From NCBI GenBank assembly GCA_031258895.1, contig JAIRMF010000090.1:1-10576 (forward strand): 10,576 nucleotides of DNA. Direction: 5' to 3'. This stretch comes from Dysgonamonadaceae bacterium (GTDB taxonomy: Bacteria; Bacteroidota; Bacteroidia; Bacteroidales; Azobacteroidaceae). Under the pieces are notes generated by a model. The model was not told the origin of the DNA. It saw nothing but the letters and a program-made list of their open reading frames with translations, and made no database searches. Below are positions 1-6,916 of this stretch, in pieces. The translations under genes were made by a program, and so were the position numbers. Each line of letters opens with the position of its first letter. The stretch's first letter is position 1.

Positions 1-2851
1 CCCAGCCGAGAGCCGACACGTAACCGTCCGCCGCCTCTCTGCCCAACGTGCCGCCGTCGTTCATGTTGTCAAGCCAGGCCCTTGCAGCCGCCTTAACCTT
101 CTCATGAGTCCAATCCAACGAAACCAACTGCTCGGTCTTCTCCACCGCACGCCGGCGCATCTTCTCGGTTCCTATCAACATACCCAATCCGTATTCGGCG
201 TTGTCCTCAAAAAGCGAGTTCGCCCAGGCCGGCCCCCTGCCCTGCGCGTTCCTCGTATAAGGCGTCGAAGGTGCGGAACCAGAATAAATCGACGTGCAGC
301 CCGTTGCATTCGCCACCATCTGACGATCGCCGAAAAGCTGAGAGATAAGCTTTACGTAAGGCGTCTCGCCGCAACCCGAACAGGCGCCGGAAAATTCAAA
401 CAAAGGCGTAGCCAACTGCGAATTCTTAACATTCGACCGGATATCGACAAGGTGTTGTTTCGAAGTTACTTCCCCGATCGAGAAATCCCAGTTCTTCTGC
501 TCTTCCAACTGCGATTCTATAGATACCATCTCCAAAGCAGAACCGTTCTTATTACCCGGACAGACAGCCGCACAATTGTCGCAACCAAGACAGTCCAGAA
601 CATTTACCTGTATCCTAAACTGCATCTTTTCAAACGTCTTGGAAGGTATCGCCGCTATGGTTTTGTAAGTCGCAGGCGCTTTACCCTGTTCCTCAACGTC
701 AAGCAGGAACGGACGTATCGCAGCGTGGGGACAAACATACGAACACTGATTACATTGAATACAGTTCTCCGCCGTCCAGACAGGAACCTTTGAGGCCACA
801 CCACGTTTCTCATAGGCCGCAGTCCCCTGATCCCATGTGCCGTCCTCACGTCCCGCAAATGCCGAAACAGGCAGGCTGTCTCCGGTCTGAGCATTGATAG
901 GGAAAACAGTCTCCCTGACAAAGTCCGGCGCGCCGGCAATGCCGGGCGACACAAAACCTTCCGTCTCGATCAAAGCCCATTCGGCAGGTACTTCAACTTT
1001 CAGATAGTCGGCCCCACGGTCAACAGCCGCATTGTTCTTGTTCACAATATCATCGCCCTTTTTGCCATAGGTTTTCTTAATCATATATTTCATCTGCTCA
1101 ACAGCCAAATCGTAAGGCACAACACCGGTAATCTTGAAAAAAGCCGACTGCAAAATCGTATTCGTGCGGTTGCCCAGCCCGATCTCCCCGGCAATGCCGG
1201 TCGCATTGATGATATAAAAATTGACGCCGTTCTCGGCAAGGTATCTCTTCACGTGGTCGGGAAGGTTTTCCTTCACCTGCCGTTCGTCCCAAACAGTATT
1301 CAGGAGGAAAGTTCCTCCACGTTTCAAGCCCTTAGTCACGTCGTAAAGACGCAGATACGCCTGAACATGACAAGCCACGAAGTCAGGTGTATTAACCAAG
1401 TAAGTGGAACGAATCGGATTGTCGCCGAAACGAAGGTGTGAAGCTGTAAACCCGCCGGATTTCTTGGAATCGTAAGCAAAATATGCCTGACAGTATTTGT
1501 CGGTATTATCGCCGATGATTTTTATGGAGTTCTTATTAGCACCTACCGTACCATCTGCGCCTAATCCGTAAAACTTAGCCTCGTAAGCGCCACCCTCAAG
1601 TTCGATCTCTTCTCTCAAAGGAAGGGAAGTATATGTGACGTCGTCCGTGATTCCGATCGTGAATCCGTTTTTAGGCGAGGGCAGGGAGAGGTTCTCGTAA
1701 ACCGAAAGAATCTGTGCAGGGGTTGTGTCTTTGGAAGACAGCCCGTAACGTCCGCCGACAATTACAGGTTTGCGCCCGCCGGTAATATCTCCGTTTTGAG
1801 CGAACGCCTCAACTCCATCCATATATAACGGTTCGCCCGGTGCGCCGGGTTCTTTGGTACGGTCCAGGACGGCAATCCTGCCAACGGTAGCCGGCAACGC
1901 CTCCATAAGATGTTTCACCGAAAAAGGGCGGAAAAGATGCACCGCAACCACACCAACCTTTTCACCTTTGGCGGTAAGGTAATCAATCGTTTCGCGAATA
2001 GCCTCCGTAACCGAACCGATCGCAATAATCACCCTGTCGGCATCCTTAGCGCCGTAATAGTCGAACAGATTATATTTCCGTCCCGTCAATTCCGACAGTT
2101 TGTTCACGTAATCTTCTACAATATCAACCATCTTGTTGTAATAAACATTGCTCGCCTCACGGGCCTGAAAATATATGTCCGGATTTTGCGCCGTGCCGCG
2201 GGCAACCGGATTTTCGGGATTAAGGGCGCGGGCACGAAACTCAGACAGCGCTTTTTGATCAATCAACGGAGCGATATCTTCATTGTCAAGCGCCTCGATT
2301 TTCTGGATCTCATGTGAAGTGCGGAACCCGTCGAAAAAATGTACGAAAGGAACTCTCGACTTGATAGCGGAAAGATGCGCCACCGCCGCCAGATCCATAA
2401 CTTCCTGAACGGAACTTGTTGCAAACATCGCCACTCCGGTCTGACGAACAGCCATCACATCCTGATGATCGCCGAAAATCGACAGAGCGTGAGAGGCCAG
2501 AGCGCGCGCCGAAACGTGATAGACCCCGGGAAGAAGTTCCCCTGCAACTTTGTACATATTCGGAATCATCAGCAGCAAGCCTTGCGACGCCGTGAAAGTT
2601 GTCGAAAGCGTACCGGCCTGAAGCGAGCCGTGCATAGCTCCGGCGGCGCCGGCTTCAGACTGCATTTCGTCAACGCTGACGATTTCACCGAAGATGTTTT
2701 TCCGACCCGAAGCGGCCCACTCGTCCACGTATTCGGCCATCGTAGAACTTGGAGTGATAGGGTAAATAGAGGCTGTTTCGGAGAACATGTATGCGATATG
2801 AGCTGCCGCCTGATTGCCGTCACAAGTTAAAAATTTCTTTTTCTTAATCAT
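1..2851 (-). CDS. nifJ: Pyruvate:ferredoxin (flavodoxin) oxidoreductase, 3' end outside window
   Basis: Oxidises pyruvate with CoA to acetyl-CoA and CO2 in the cytoplasm, passing electrons through three 4Fe-4S clusters to ferredoxin or flavodoxin; it is a central enzyme of anaerobic pyruvate catabolism. The start at 2851 gives MIKKKKFLTCDGNQAAAHIA, the usual family N-terminus. About 950 residues are visible of roughly 1,180, and the segments I translated along the gene show no frameshift. Seen in order: the pyrimidine-binding domain with YPITPSS (30-36) and the likely TPP-activating Glu66 in MQSEAGAAGA; the gamma-like domain with YGLGADGTVGANKNSIKIIG; a ferredoxin domain with Cys697/700/703/707 (CIQCNQCSYVC) and Cys754/757/760/764 (CLGCDNCAAVC); and the C-terminal TPP domain with Cys824/827 (GACSGCGETPY) and Cys852 (ATGCTSIY), probable ligands of the proximal cluster. 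The fourth ligand of that cluster should lie beyond the window edge. Divergent from ald, with its own -7 box 34 bases upstream. The identification is very secure. Confidence 0.97.
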   Translation of the reverse strand, partial: MIKKKKFLTCDGNQAAAHIAYMFSETASIYPITPSSTMAEYVDEWAASGRKNIFGEIVSVDEMQSEAGAAGAMHGSLQAGTLSTTFTASQGLLLMIPNMYKVAGELLPGVYHVSARALASHALSIFGDHQDVMAVRQTGVAMFATSSVQEVMDLAAVAHLSAIKSRVPFVHFFDGFRTSHEIQKIEALDNEDIAPLIDQKALSEFRARALNPENPVARGTAQNPDIYFQAREASNVYYNKMVDIVEDYVNKLSELTGRKYNLFDYYGAKDADRVIIAIGSVTEAIRETIDYLTAKGEKVGVVAVHLFRPFSVKHLMEALPATVGRIAVLDRTKEPGAPGEPLYMDGVEAFAQNGDITGGRKPVIVGGRYGLSSKDTTPAQILSVYENLSLPSPKNGFTIGITDDVTYTSLPLREEIELEGGAYEAKFYGLGADGTVGANKNSIKIIGDNTDKYCQAYFAYDSKKSGGFTASHLRFGDNPIRSTYLVNTPDFVACHVQAYLRLYDVTKGLKRGGTFLLNTVWDERQVKENLPDHVKRYLAENGVNFYIINATGIAGEIGLGNRTNTILQSAFFKITGVVPYDLAVEQMKYMIKKTYGKKGDDIVNKNNAAVDRGADYLKVEVPAEWALIETEGFVSPGIAGAPDFVRETVFPINAQTGDSLPVSAFAGREDGTWDQGTAAYEKRGVASKVPVWTAENCIQCNQCSYVCPHAAIRPFLLDVEEQGKAPATYKTIAAIPSKTFEKMQFRIQVNVLDCLGCDNCAAVCPGNKNGSALEMVSIESQLEEQKNWDFSIGEVTSKQHLVDIRSNVKNSQLATPLFEFSGACSGCGETPYVKLISQLFGDRQMVANATGCTSIYSGSAPSTPYTRNAQGRGPAWANSLFEDNAEYGLGMLIGTEKMRRRAVEKTEQLVSLDWTHEKVKAAARAWLDNMNDGGTLGREAADGYVSALGW

Positions 2852-2884
2852 GATTTATGTTGTTTTTTTCCTGTTTGCGAACTG

Positions 2885-2892
2885 CAAAGGTA
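2885..2892 (-). promoter_or_regulatory. nifJ: Bacteroidetes -7 promoter box for nifJ
   Basis: On the minus strand the sequence reads TACCTTTG followed by CA, an exact match to the Bacteroidetes primary-sigma -7 consensus TAnnTTTG. It lies about 34 bases upstream of the nifJ ATG, implying a short leader. I see no good TTTG -33 element at the usual distance, so the call rests on the -7 box and its position. Confidence 0.65.
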
Positions 2893-2928
2893 CGAAAAGT
2901 AATTGACAGTGGATGCTTTTTTCGGCAA

Positions 2929-2972
2929 ACGCACGTATATCGCCCCGACGTCGACCTTACAAATATATGCGT
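2929..2972. promoter_or_regulatory. Imperfect inverted repeat between nifJ and ald, possible operator
   Basis: The left arm ACGCACGTATAT (2929-2940) pairs with the right arm ATATATGCGT (2963-2972) apart from a two-base CG insertion in the left arm. Near the common centre sits the perfect palindrome CGACGTCG (2946-2953). The element lies between the two outward-facing -7 boxes, where a shared regulator of nifJ and ald could bind. Dyad symmetry and position are the only evidence. A chance repeat in AT-rich sequence is a real alternative, and no known regulator motif was recognised. Confidence 0.25.
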
Positions 2973-3002
2973 CCGTTTACGGTCAGATCAGCGACTTTTT
3001 TG

Positions 3003-3010
3003 TACCTTTG
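3003..3010 (+). promoter_or_regulatory. ald: Bacteroidetes -7 promoter box for ald
   Basis: TACCTTTG, followed by CA, matches the Bacteroidetes -7 consensus TAnnTTTG and lies about 40 bases before the ald ATG at 3051. A TTTA at 2976-2979 is the nearest candidate -33 element, but its spacing is somewhat long. The box also helps choose the ald start, because a start at the upstream in-frame ATG (2913) would lie ahead of this promoter. Confidence 0.65.
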
Positions 3011-3050
3011 CACGTTTTTTTTACAATCACAAATAAACAAAATAACATTC

Positions 3051-4139
3051 ATGAAAATAGGAGTTCCAAAAGAAATTAAGAATAATGAAAGCCGTGTTTC
3101 ATTGACTCCAGGTGGGGTTTACGCCTTGACGCAGCACGGACATAAAGTGCAGATTCAGGCGGGCGCCGGGGTAAACAGCGGATTTAACGATGAATCCTAC
3201 GAGGAGGCCGGCGCAAAGATTCTCCCTTCCGCAGAAGAGGTTTTTGCGACTTCGGAAATGATTATCAAAGTGAAAGAACCCGTTGAGAGTGAATATTCGA
3301 TGATCAAACCCGACCAGTTGCTGTTCACCTATTTCCACTTTGCGGCCGACAAAAAACTGACAAATGCGATGATGGAGAGCAATTCCGTCTGCTTGGCCTA
3401 CGAAACGGTCGAGAAGCCCGACGGGTCGCTTCCGCTTCTTGTTCCGATGTCCGAGGTTGCCGGAAGGATGTCGATTCAGCAGGGGGCTAAGTATTTGGAA
3501 AAGCCTCAGGGTGGCAAAGGAATTCTTCTGGGCGGCGTGCCGGGTGTGAAACCGGCAAACGTACTTGTTTTGGGCGGCGGCGTTGTCGGAACTCATGCGG
3601 CATTGATGGCGGCAGGTCTGGGCGCTCGTGTTACGATTGCAGACATTTCGCTGCCGCGTTTGCGTTATCTCAGTGAGATCATGCCGGCAAACGTCGATAC
3701 GATAGTTTCGAGCCGTTACAGCATCGAAAAATTCCTTCCCAACGTCGATTTGGTGATAGGAGCGGTATTGATACCGGGCGCCAAAGCGCCGTGGTTGCTC
3801 ACAAAATCCATGTTATCGCTTATTCCTGACGGTTCGGTATTGGTGGATGTGGCGATTGACCAGGGAGGATGCTTCGAGACTTCACATTCGACGACCCATG
3901 CCGATCCGGTTTACGATGTTGACGGTATTGTTCATTATTGTGTAGCAAACATTCCGGGTGCTGTTCCGGCGACCTCGACCTTAGCCCTGACCAATGCTAC
4001 CCTGCCGTATGTTTTGTTACTCGCCGATCTGGGCTGGGAAACGGCCTGTGAACGGTATGCCGACTTGCGTGCGGGATTGAATATTGTCAAGGGTAAAATT
4101 GTGAACAGGTCTGTATCGGAAACGTTCGGATACAGTTGA
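3051..4139 (+). CDS. ald: Alanine dehydrogenase
   Basis: NAD-dependent oxidative deamination of L-alanine to pyruvate and ammonia, reversible, cytoplasmic. The 362-residue product is close to the usual length of about 370 and carries the key residues at the standard positions: substrate-binding Arg15 and Lys75 (IKVKEP), catalytic His96 (YFHFAAD), the Rossmann glycine loop GGGVVG (175-180), the acidic residue Asp198 (TIADIS) expected to bind the NAD ribose, and catalytic Asp270 (VAIDQGG). I chose the ATG at 3051 because it gives the canonical MKIGVPKEIKNNESRV start. The frame is open back to an ATG at 2913, but the extra 46 residues resemble nothing in the family and would span the -7 box. There is no strong Shine-Dalgarno sequence, as is usual in this phylum. 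Divergent from nifJ, which consumes pyruvate, so a link between alanine use and acetyl-CoA formation is plausible but inferred. Confidence 0.96.
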   Translation: MKIGVPKEIKNNESRVSLTPGGVYALTQHGHKVQIQAGAGVNSGFNDESYEEAGAKILPSAEEVFATSEMIIKVKEPVESEYSMIKPDQLLFTYFHFAADKKLTNAMMESNSVCLAYETVEKPDGSLPLLVPMSEVAGRMSIQQGAKYLEKPQGGKGILLGGVPGVKPANVLVLGGGVVGTHAALMAAGLGARVTIADISLPRLRYLSEIMPANVDTIVSSRYSIEKFLPNVDLVIGAVLIPGAKAPWLLTKSMLSLIPDGSVLVDVAIDQGGCFETSHSTTHADPVYDVDGIVHYCVANIPGAVPATSTLALTNATLPYVLLLADLGWETACERYADLRAGLNIVKGKIVNRSVSETFGYS

Positions 4140-4232
4140 TTTTACACATCGAATAAAAAGCCTCCCCGAAACTACGCGAACGATTTTCCTCATGATGCCA
4201 ATGGCTCACAATAAATACGTACAAAAGTGCGG

Positions 4233-4251
4233 TCAGTAATATAAATACTGA
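4233..4251. repeat. Short inverted repeat in the ald-ubiA convergent gap
   Basis: TCAGTA (4233-4238) and TACTGA (4246-4251) form a perfect 6-base dyad with a 7-base AT-rich loop. It lies in the 154-base gap (4140-4293) between the convergent ald and UbiA-family genes. The stem is weak and has no U-tract after it, so I do not call it an intrinsic terminator. Nothing else in this gap was recognised. Confidence 0.3.
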
Positions 4252-4293
4252 GGAGGAATGTCACGAATGAACCGGCAAAAATACGGGCGTACC

Positions 4294-5166
4294 CTAACGG
4301 TAAACTATAACAAAAAATACAACTACCCAGCCCGCAATGCAAAGTTGTATGAAACGGTCCTCCCATAAGATTTTCACAGGATTGCCGCCCTCACCCGAAA
4401 CAAACGCCAACTGCATATACCGCAAAACGCCGAGGATGACAAAAACAGCGGATGTGTAAACGTAATTATTGTTGAACCTCAATATCACATCCTCTGAAAC
4501 AGAATACATTATGTAGGCGACAATTGTAACGGTGGAGGCTATTATGAGCGCCGCATTCAGAAATTCCATATTATATCCGGTGATACTCCGGCGGGAAATA
4601 ACACCCGTTTTGTTGAAAACAACCAGATCGTCGCGTCGCTTGGCAAAAGCAAGAAAAAGCGCCAGCAGAAAAGTCATAACCACAATCCAATGTGAAATCC
4701 ATATCCCTGCCGCCAGGCCTCCGGCCGCAATCCTGAACACAAAACCGATGGATACGATAAACACATCTATCAAAGTCACATGCTTAAGCCTGACACTGTA
4801 AGCAACATTCAAAATCAGGTACAGAACGACAATAAACACCGTCCAAGCGCCGGCGTCGGCCACCGTCAAAATCAGTAAGGAGAGCAAAATACAGCAGGCC
4901 GTCAAACAGTAAGCCTTCGTAACAGACAAAGCGCCGGACGCCAATGGCCGTCTACATTTTTCAGGATGCAGGCGGTCCGATTCGACGTCGCAAATATCAT
5001 TAAAGCAGTAAATAGCGCTCGCCATCAAACTCCAGGCAACAAAGACGGCAAAGGTAACAGCCAAAAGCGAAAAATCAGCCAATTGCCCGCTGAAAAACAG
5101 GGGCAGAAATACAAACAGATTCTTTACCCATTGCTTTGGACGTAAAAGTTGTATATGGTGTTTCAT
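4294..5166 (-). CDS. UbiA-family prenyltransferase, decaprenyl-phosphate phosphoribosyltransferase type
   Basis: Polytopic inner-membrane protein of 290 residues. It carries the two Asp-rich UbiA motifs in the form typical of 5-phosphoribosyl-1-pyrophosphate:polyprenyl-phosphate transferases (the mycobacterial Rv3806c/UbiA group): the N-terminal LLRPKQWVKNLFVFLPLFF (7-25), then NDICDVESDRLHPEKCRRP (56-74), then YSVRLKHVTLIDV (123-135), followed by FLAFAKRRDDL (171-181). Hydrophobic stretches throughout fit about eight or nine helices. The known relatives attach phosphoribose to a polyprenyl phosphate. In Mycobacterium this feeds arabinan synthesis; the product in Bacteroidetes is not established as far as I know, so the substrate is inferred. 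The start at 5166 places the RPKQWVKN motif at the usual distance from the N-terminus. The gene has its own -7 box, stands alone on its strand, and is divergent from a small lipoprotein gene. The family is secure; the exact reaction is moderately sure. Confidence 0.88.
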   Translation of the reverse strand: MKHHIQLLRPKQWVKNLFVFLPLFFSGQLADFSLLAVTFAVFVAWSLMASAIYCFNDICDVESDRLHPEKCRRPLASGALSVTKAYCLTACCILLSLLILTVADAGAWTVFIVVLYLILNVAYSVRLKHVTLIDVFIVSIGFVFRIAAGGLAAGIWISHWIVVMTFLLALFLAFAKRRDDLVVFNKTGVISRRSITGYNMEFLNAALIIASTVTIVAYIMYSVSEDVILRFNNNYVYTSAVFVILGVLRYMQLAFVSGEGGNPVKILWEDRFIQLCIAGWVVVFFVIVYR

Positions 5167-5210
5167 ATTGATGGTTATACTGTTACTGTTGATAATAGAG
5201 GTAGAAGGTG

Positions 5211-5218
5211 CAAAGGTA
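5211..5218 (-). promoter_or_regulatory. Bacteroidetes -7 promoter box for the UbiA-family gene
   Basis: The minus strand reads TACCTTTG followed by CA, matching TAnnTTTG, about 45 bases upstream of the start codon at 5166. No convincing -33 TTTG is present at the expected distance. Confidence 0.6.
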
Positions 5219-5279
5219 AGGAAATTATTTTAGAGCGTGTCGATTGTCGGATGTTTTTCGTGAGCTTGAAAATATTACG

Positions 5280-5287
5280 TACCTTTG
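5280..5287 (+). promoter_or_regulatory. Bacteroidetes -7 promoter box for the small lipoprotein gene
   Basis: TACCTTTG matches TAnnTTTG about 46 bases before the ATG at 5334. A T-rich run at 5254-5258 sits near the expected -33 position but is not a clean TTTG. Together with the box at 5211-5218 it makes the 167-base gap between the two divergent genes a two-promoter region. Confidence 0.6.
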
Positions 5288-5333
5288 TATGGTTTTATTT
5301 GATTATGAATGTTAAACTAAATTTTTAAGCTGT

Positions 5334-5717
5334 ATGAAAAATGTTATCGTGTCTCTGTTAGTTGTCGTCCTGATGGCCTCGTTTGCGGCCTGTTCGGGTG
5401 GGAAAAAAGAGGAAAGCGGCTCCCAAAAGCCCGCCAATACGGAAAAAATCGCCGCCCCTGTTGAAAAAGAAACTGTTATACCGCAGGAAGAAAACCCGGC
5501 TGAAGCCTTGAAAGCATTCGAAACGTACGCCAAAGAGTTTGCCGATGCACACAATAATGTGCTCAAAGACCCCCAAAAATACCAGAAACTCGCAAGGCAA
5601 GCCCAAGAGAAAATCGCAGACCTCGAACGACTGAAAGTACAGTTCGACAAAAAACAGGAAGCCGACTACAAGAGATCGCTCGACGTCGTTATGAAGGTGC
5701 TCAAAGGAGGGAAGTAG
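5334..5717 (+). CDS. Small putative lipoprotein of unknown function
   Basis: 127 residues. The N-terminus is a classic hydrophobic signal with a lipobox-like end, MASFAAC, and acylated Cys20 predicted. Phe at -3 is unusual, since Leu, Val or Ile is common. The residues after the Cys are SGGKKEES; the KEE within them loosely recalls the acidic surface-export signal of Bacteroidetes lipoproteins, but it sits further from the Cys than usual. A Lys/Glu/Pro-rich linker (about 24-57) is followed by a strongly helical, charged, probably coiled-coil segment (about 58-127) with no Cys and few aromatic residues. I cannot name a family; a loose likeness to small helical Bacteroidetes lipoproteins such as those with DUF6591 is only an impression. 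Expected site: inner leaflet of the outer membrane, or the cell surface. It is divergent from the UbiA-family gene, and its last 17 bases overlap the 3' end of the convergent rsmD. Confidence 0.82.
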   Translation: MKNVIVSLLVVVLMASFAACSGGKKEESGSQKPANTEKIAAPVEKETVIPQEENPAEALKAFETYAKEFADAHNNVLKDPQKYQKLARQAQEKIADLERLKVQFDKKQEADYKRSLDVVMKVLKGGK

Positions 5718-6246
5718 TCCTGAAAAGGCTGAAATTCACCGAACCGTAAAACCTATGCTGCAAAAAATGCGGCGAAGATGAAAAATCATGCTCTTTTGAA
5801 TGTTCCAGAATGAAAATTCCGTCAGGATTCAAAAGTTTGTGTGAAAAAACAAGCTCCGGAAGTTGGGGTAATTCTCTTAGAGTATAAGGCGGATCGGCAA
5901 AAATAAAGTCGAAAGTTCTCGCGGTCGATTTAATGTAACGAAACACATCTTTGCAGATAGCGTGCATGTTGTCCGCCTTCAGTTCGGCCTGTATCTTCCT
6001 GATAAACGAATAATGAGCAGGGTCTTTTTCTATCGCTACAACTTCGCCGCAACCACGGGAAACAAGTTCAAATGCGATGCTGCCGGTGCCGGAGAAAAGG
6101 TCGAGGCTTGACGCATCTTTCAAATCTATTAAATTACACACAACATTGAAAATGTTCTCCTTAGCAAAATCGGTTGTCGGCCGCGCCTTAAATGATCTCG
6201 GAACCTCAAAACGCCGGCTTTTATGTATTCCGCTTATGATTCGCAT
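5701..6246 (-). CDS. rsmD: 16S rRNA (guanine(966)-N(2))-methyltransferase RsmD
   Basis: SAM-dependent methyltransferase that modifies G966 of 16S rRNA during 30S subunit assembly. At 181 residues it is the normal length. Motifs seen: the N-terminal [12 protein letters not shown] typical of Rsm[16 protein letters not shown] (22-36), SAM-binding motif [14 protein letters not shown] (48-60), an acidic residue after motif I at Glu73 (VAIEKD), and the catalytic N2-guanine signature DPPY (118-121). The start at 6246 lies inside the end of cmk, a 26-base overlap, and gives exactly the conserved N-terminus, so the two are probably translationally coupled. It is the last gene of the minus-strand series, and its stop codon lies inside the convergent lipoprotein gene, with no visible terminator between them. 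Confidence 0.95.
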   Translation of the reverse strand: MRIISGIHKSRRFEVPRSFKARPTTDFAKENIFNVVCNLIDLKDASSLDLFSGTGSIAFELVSRGCGEVVAIEKDPAHYSFIRKIQAELKADNMHAICKDVFRYIKSTARTFDFIFADPPYTLRELPQLPELVFSHKLLNPDGIFILEHSKEHDFSSSPHFLQHRFYGSVNFSLFRTTSLL

Positions 6247-6916
6247 CCCTAAAAATATTCAATAACCACCGGTTCTGCTCTTCAATCGTCATATCGGAGT
6301 TGTCCAGCACAATGGCGTCGGCGGCCTGTCGTAAAGGCCCATCCTTGCGGGTGGAATCAATAAGATCTCTGTTTTCAAGGTTTTTTATCACCTCCTCAAG
6401 GCTGACCGTCTCGCCTTTTGCCGCAAGTTCCGCATGACGTCGCCTTGCACGGATCTCAATACGAGCTGTGACAAAAATCTTCAATTCGGCGTCGGGAAAA
6501 ACTATCGTGCCGATGTCCCGCCCGTCCATCACTATGCCTTTAGCCTTACCCATCGCCTGCTGTTGCCCGACAAGCGCCGCACGAACAAAATCTATTCTCG
6601 CAACAGGACTGACATTGTTCGTAACGGCCATACTGCGAATTTCCTTCTCAACATTCCTGCCGTTAAGATAAGTATCCGATTGGCCCGTCTCGTTGTAAAT
6701 AAAATCGATCCGAATCTGAAGAATATCCTCCCTAAGGGTCGCTTCATCAAGACGATTGCCAATAAAAAGACCCTTGTTGAGACAGTAAAGCGTAACCGCA
6801 CGGTACATTGCTCCACTGTCTATATGCTTGTATTTTATTGTCTTGGCTAAATCCCCGGCAAGAGTGCTTTTCCCACAGGAGGAGTATCCGTCAATGGCTA
6901 CAATTATTCCTTTCAT
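6221..6916 (-). CDS. cmk: (d)CMP kinase (cytidylate kinase)
   Basis: Phosphorylates CMP and dCMP to the diphosphates with ATP; cytoplasmic, pyrimidine salvage and turnover. The 231-residue product is of normal length. Visible motifs: P-loop GYSSCGKS (10-17), the CMP-binding IDSGAMYRA (32-40), MDGRDIGT (130-137), and the lid/C-terminal segment [20 protein letters not shown] (182-201). The frame is open upstream to 6994, but I place the start at 6916 because [17 protein letters not shown] is the family N-terminus and the extra 26 codons would run back into porQ. That ATG overlaps the porQ stop as ATGA (6913-6916), and the gene end overlaps rsmD by 26 bases, so all three are likely made from one message by coupled translation. 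Confidence 0.95.
   Translation of the reverse strand: MKGIIVAIDGYSSCGKSTLAGDLAKTIKYKHIDSGAMYRAVTLYCLNKGLFIGNRLDEATLREDILQIRIDFIYNETGQSDTYLNGRNVEKEIRSMAVTNNVSPVARIDFVRAALVGQQQAMGKAKGIVMDGRDIGTIVFPDAELKIFVTARIEIRARRRHAELAAKGETVSLEEVIKNLENRDLIDSTRKDGPLRQAADAIVLDNSDMTIEEQNRWLLNIFRDANHKRNT

Noticed and set aside
104..793. A 229-codon open frame on the plus strand, with other long frames antisense to nifJ (1910-2317, 2339-2830).
   Set aside because: They lie opposite a gene with clear PFOR motifs, are Arg-rich and low in family-like patterns, and look like shadows of codon bias.
925..936. The 12-base palindrome CCGGCGCGCCGG.
   Set aside because: It lies inside nifJ coding for an ordinary Ala/Gly/Pro stretch and has no sign of a function beyond coding.
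2913..3050. An N-terminal extension of ald from the in-frame ATG at 2913.
   Set aside because: The extension lacks family likeness and spans the -7 box at 3003-3010; the start at 3051 gives the canonical N-terminus.
3099..3596. A 165-codon minus-strand frame inside ald.
   Set aside because: It is antisense to an ald coding sequence with all catalytic residues in place, and has no recognisable motif of its own.
4140..4293. A bidirectional terminator between ald and the UbiA-family gene.
   Set aside because: Only a weak 6-base dyad without a U-tract is present, so no intrinsic terminator can be supported.
4267..4368. A 33-codon plus-strand frame preceded by a strong GAGGAGG Shine-Dalgarno-like sequence.
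   Set aside because: It overlaps the 3' end of the UbiA-family gene in antisense, has no -7 box nearby, and this phylum makes little use of Shine-Dalgarno sites. A chance purine run is more likely.
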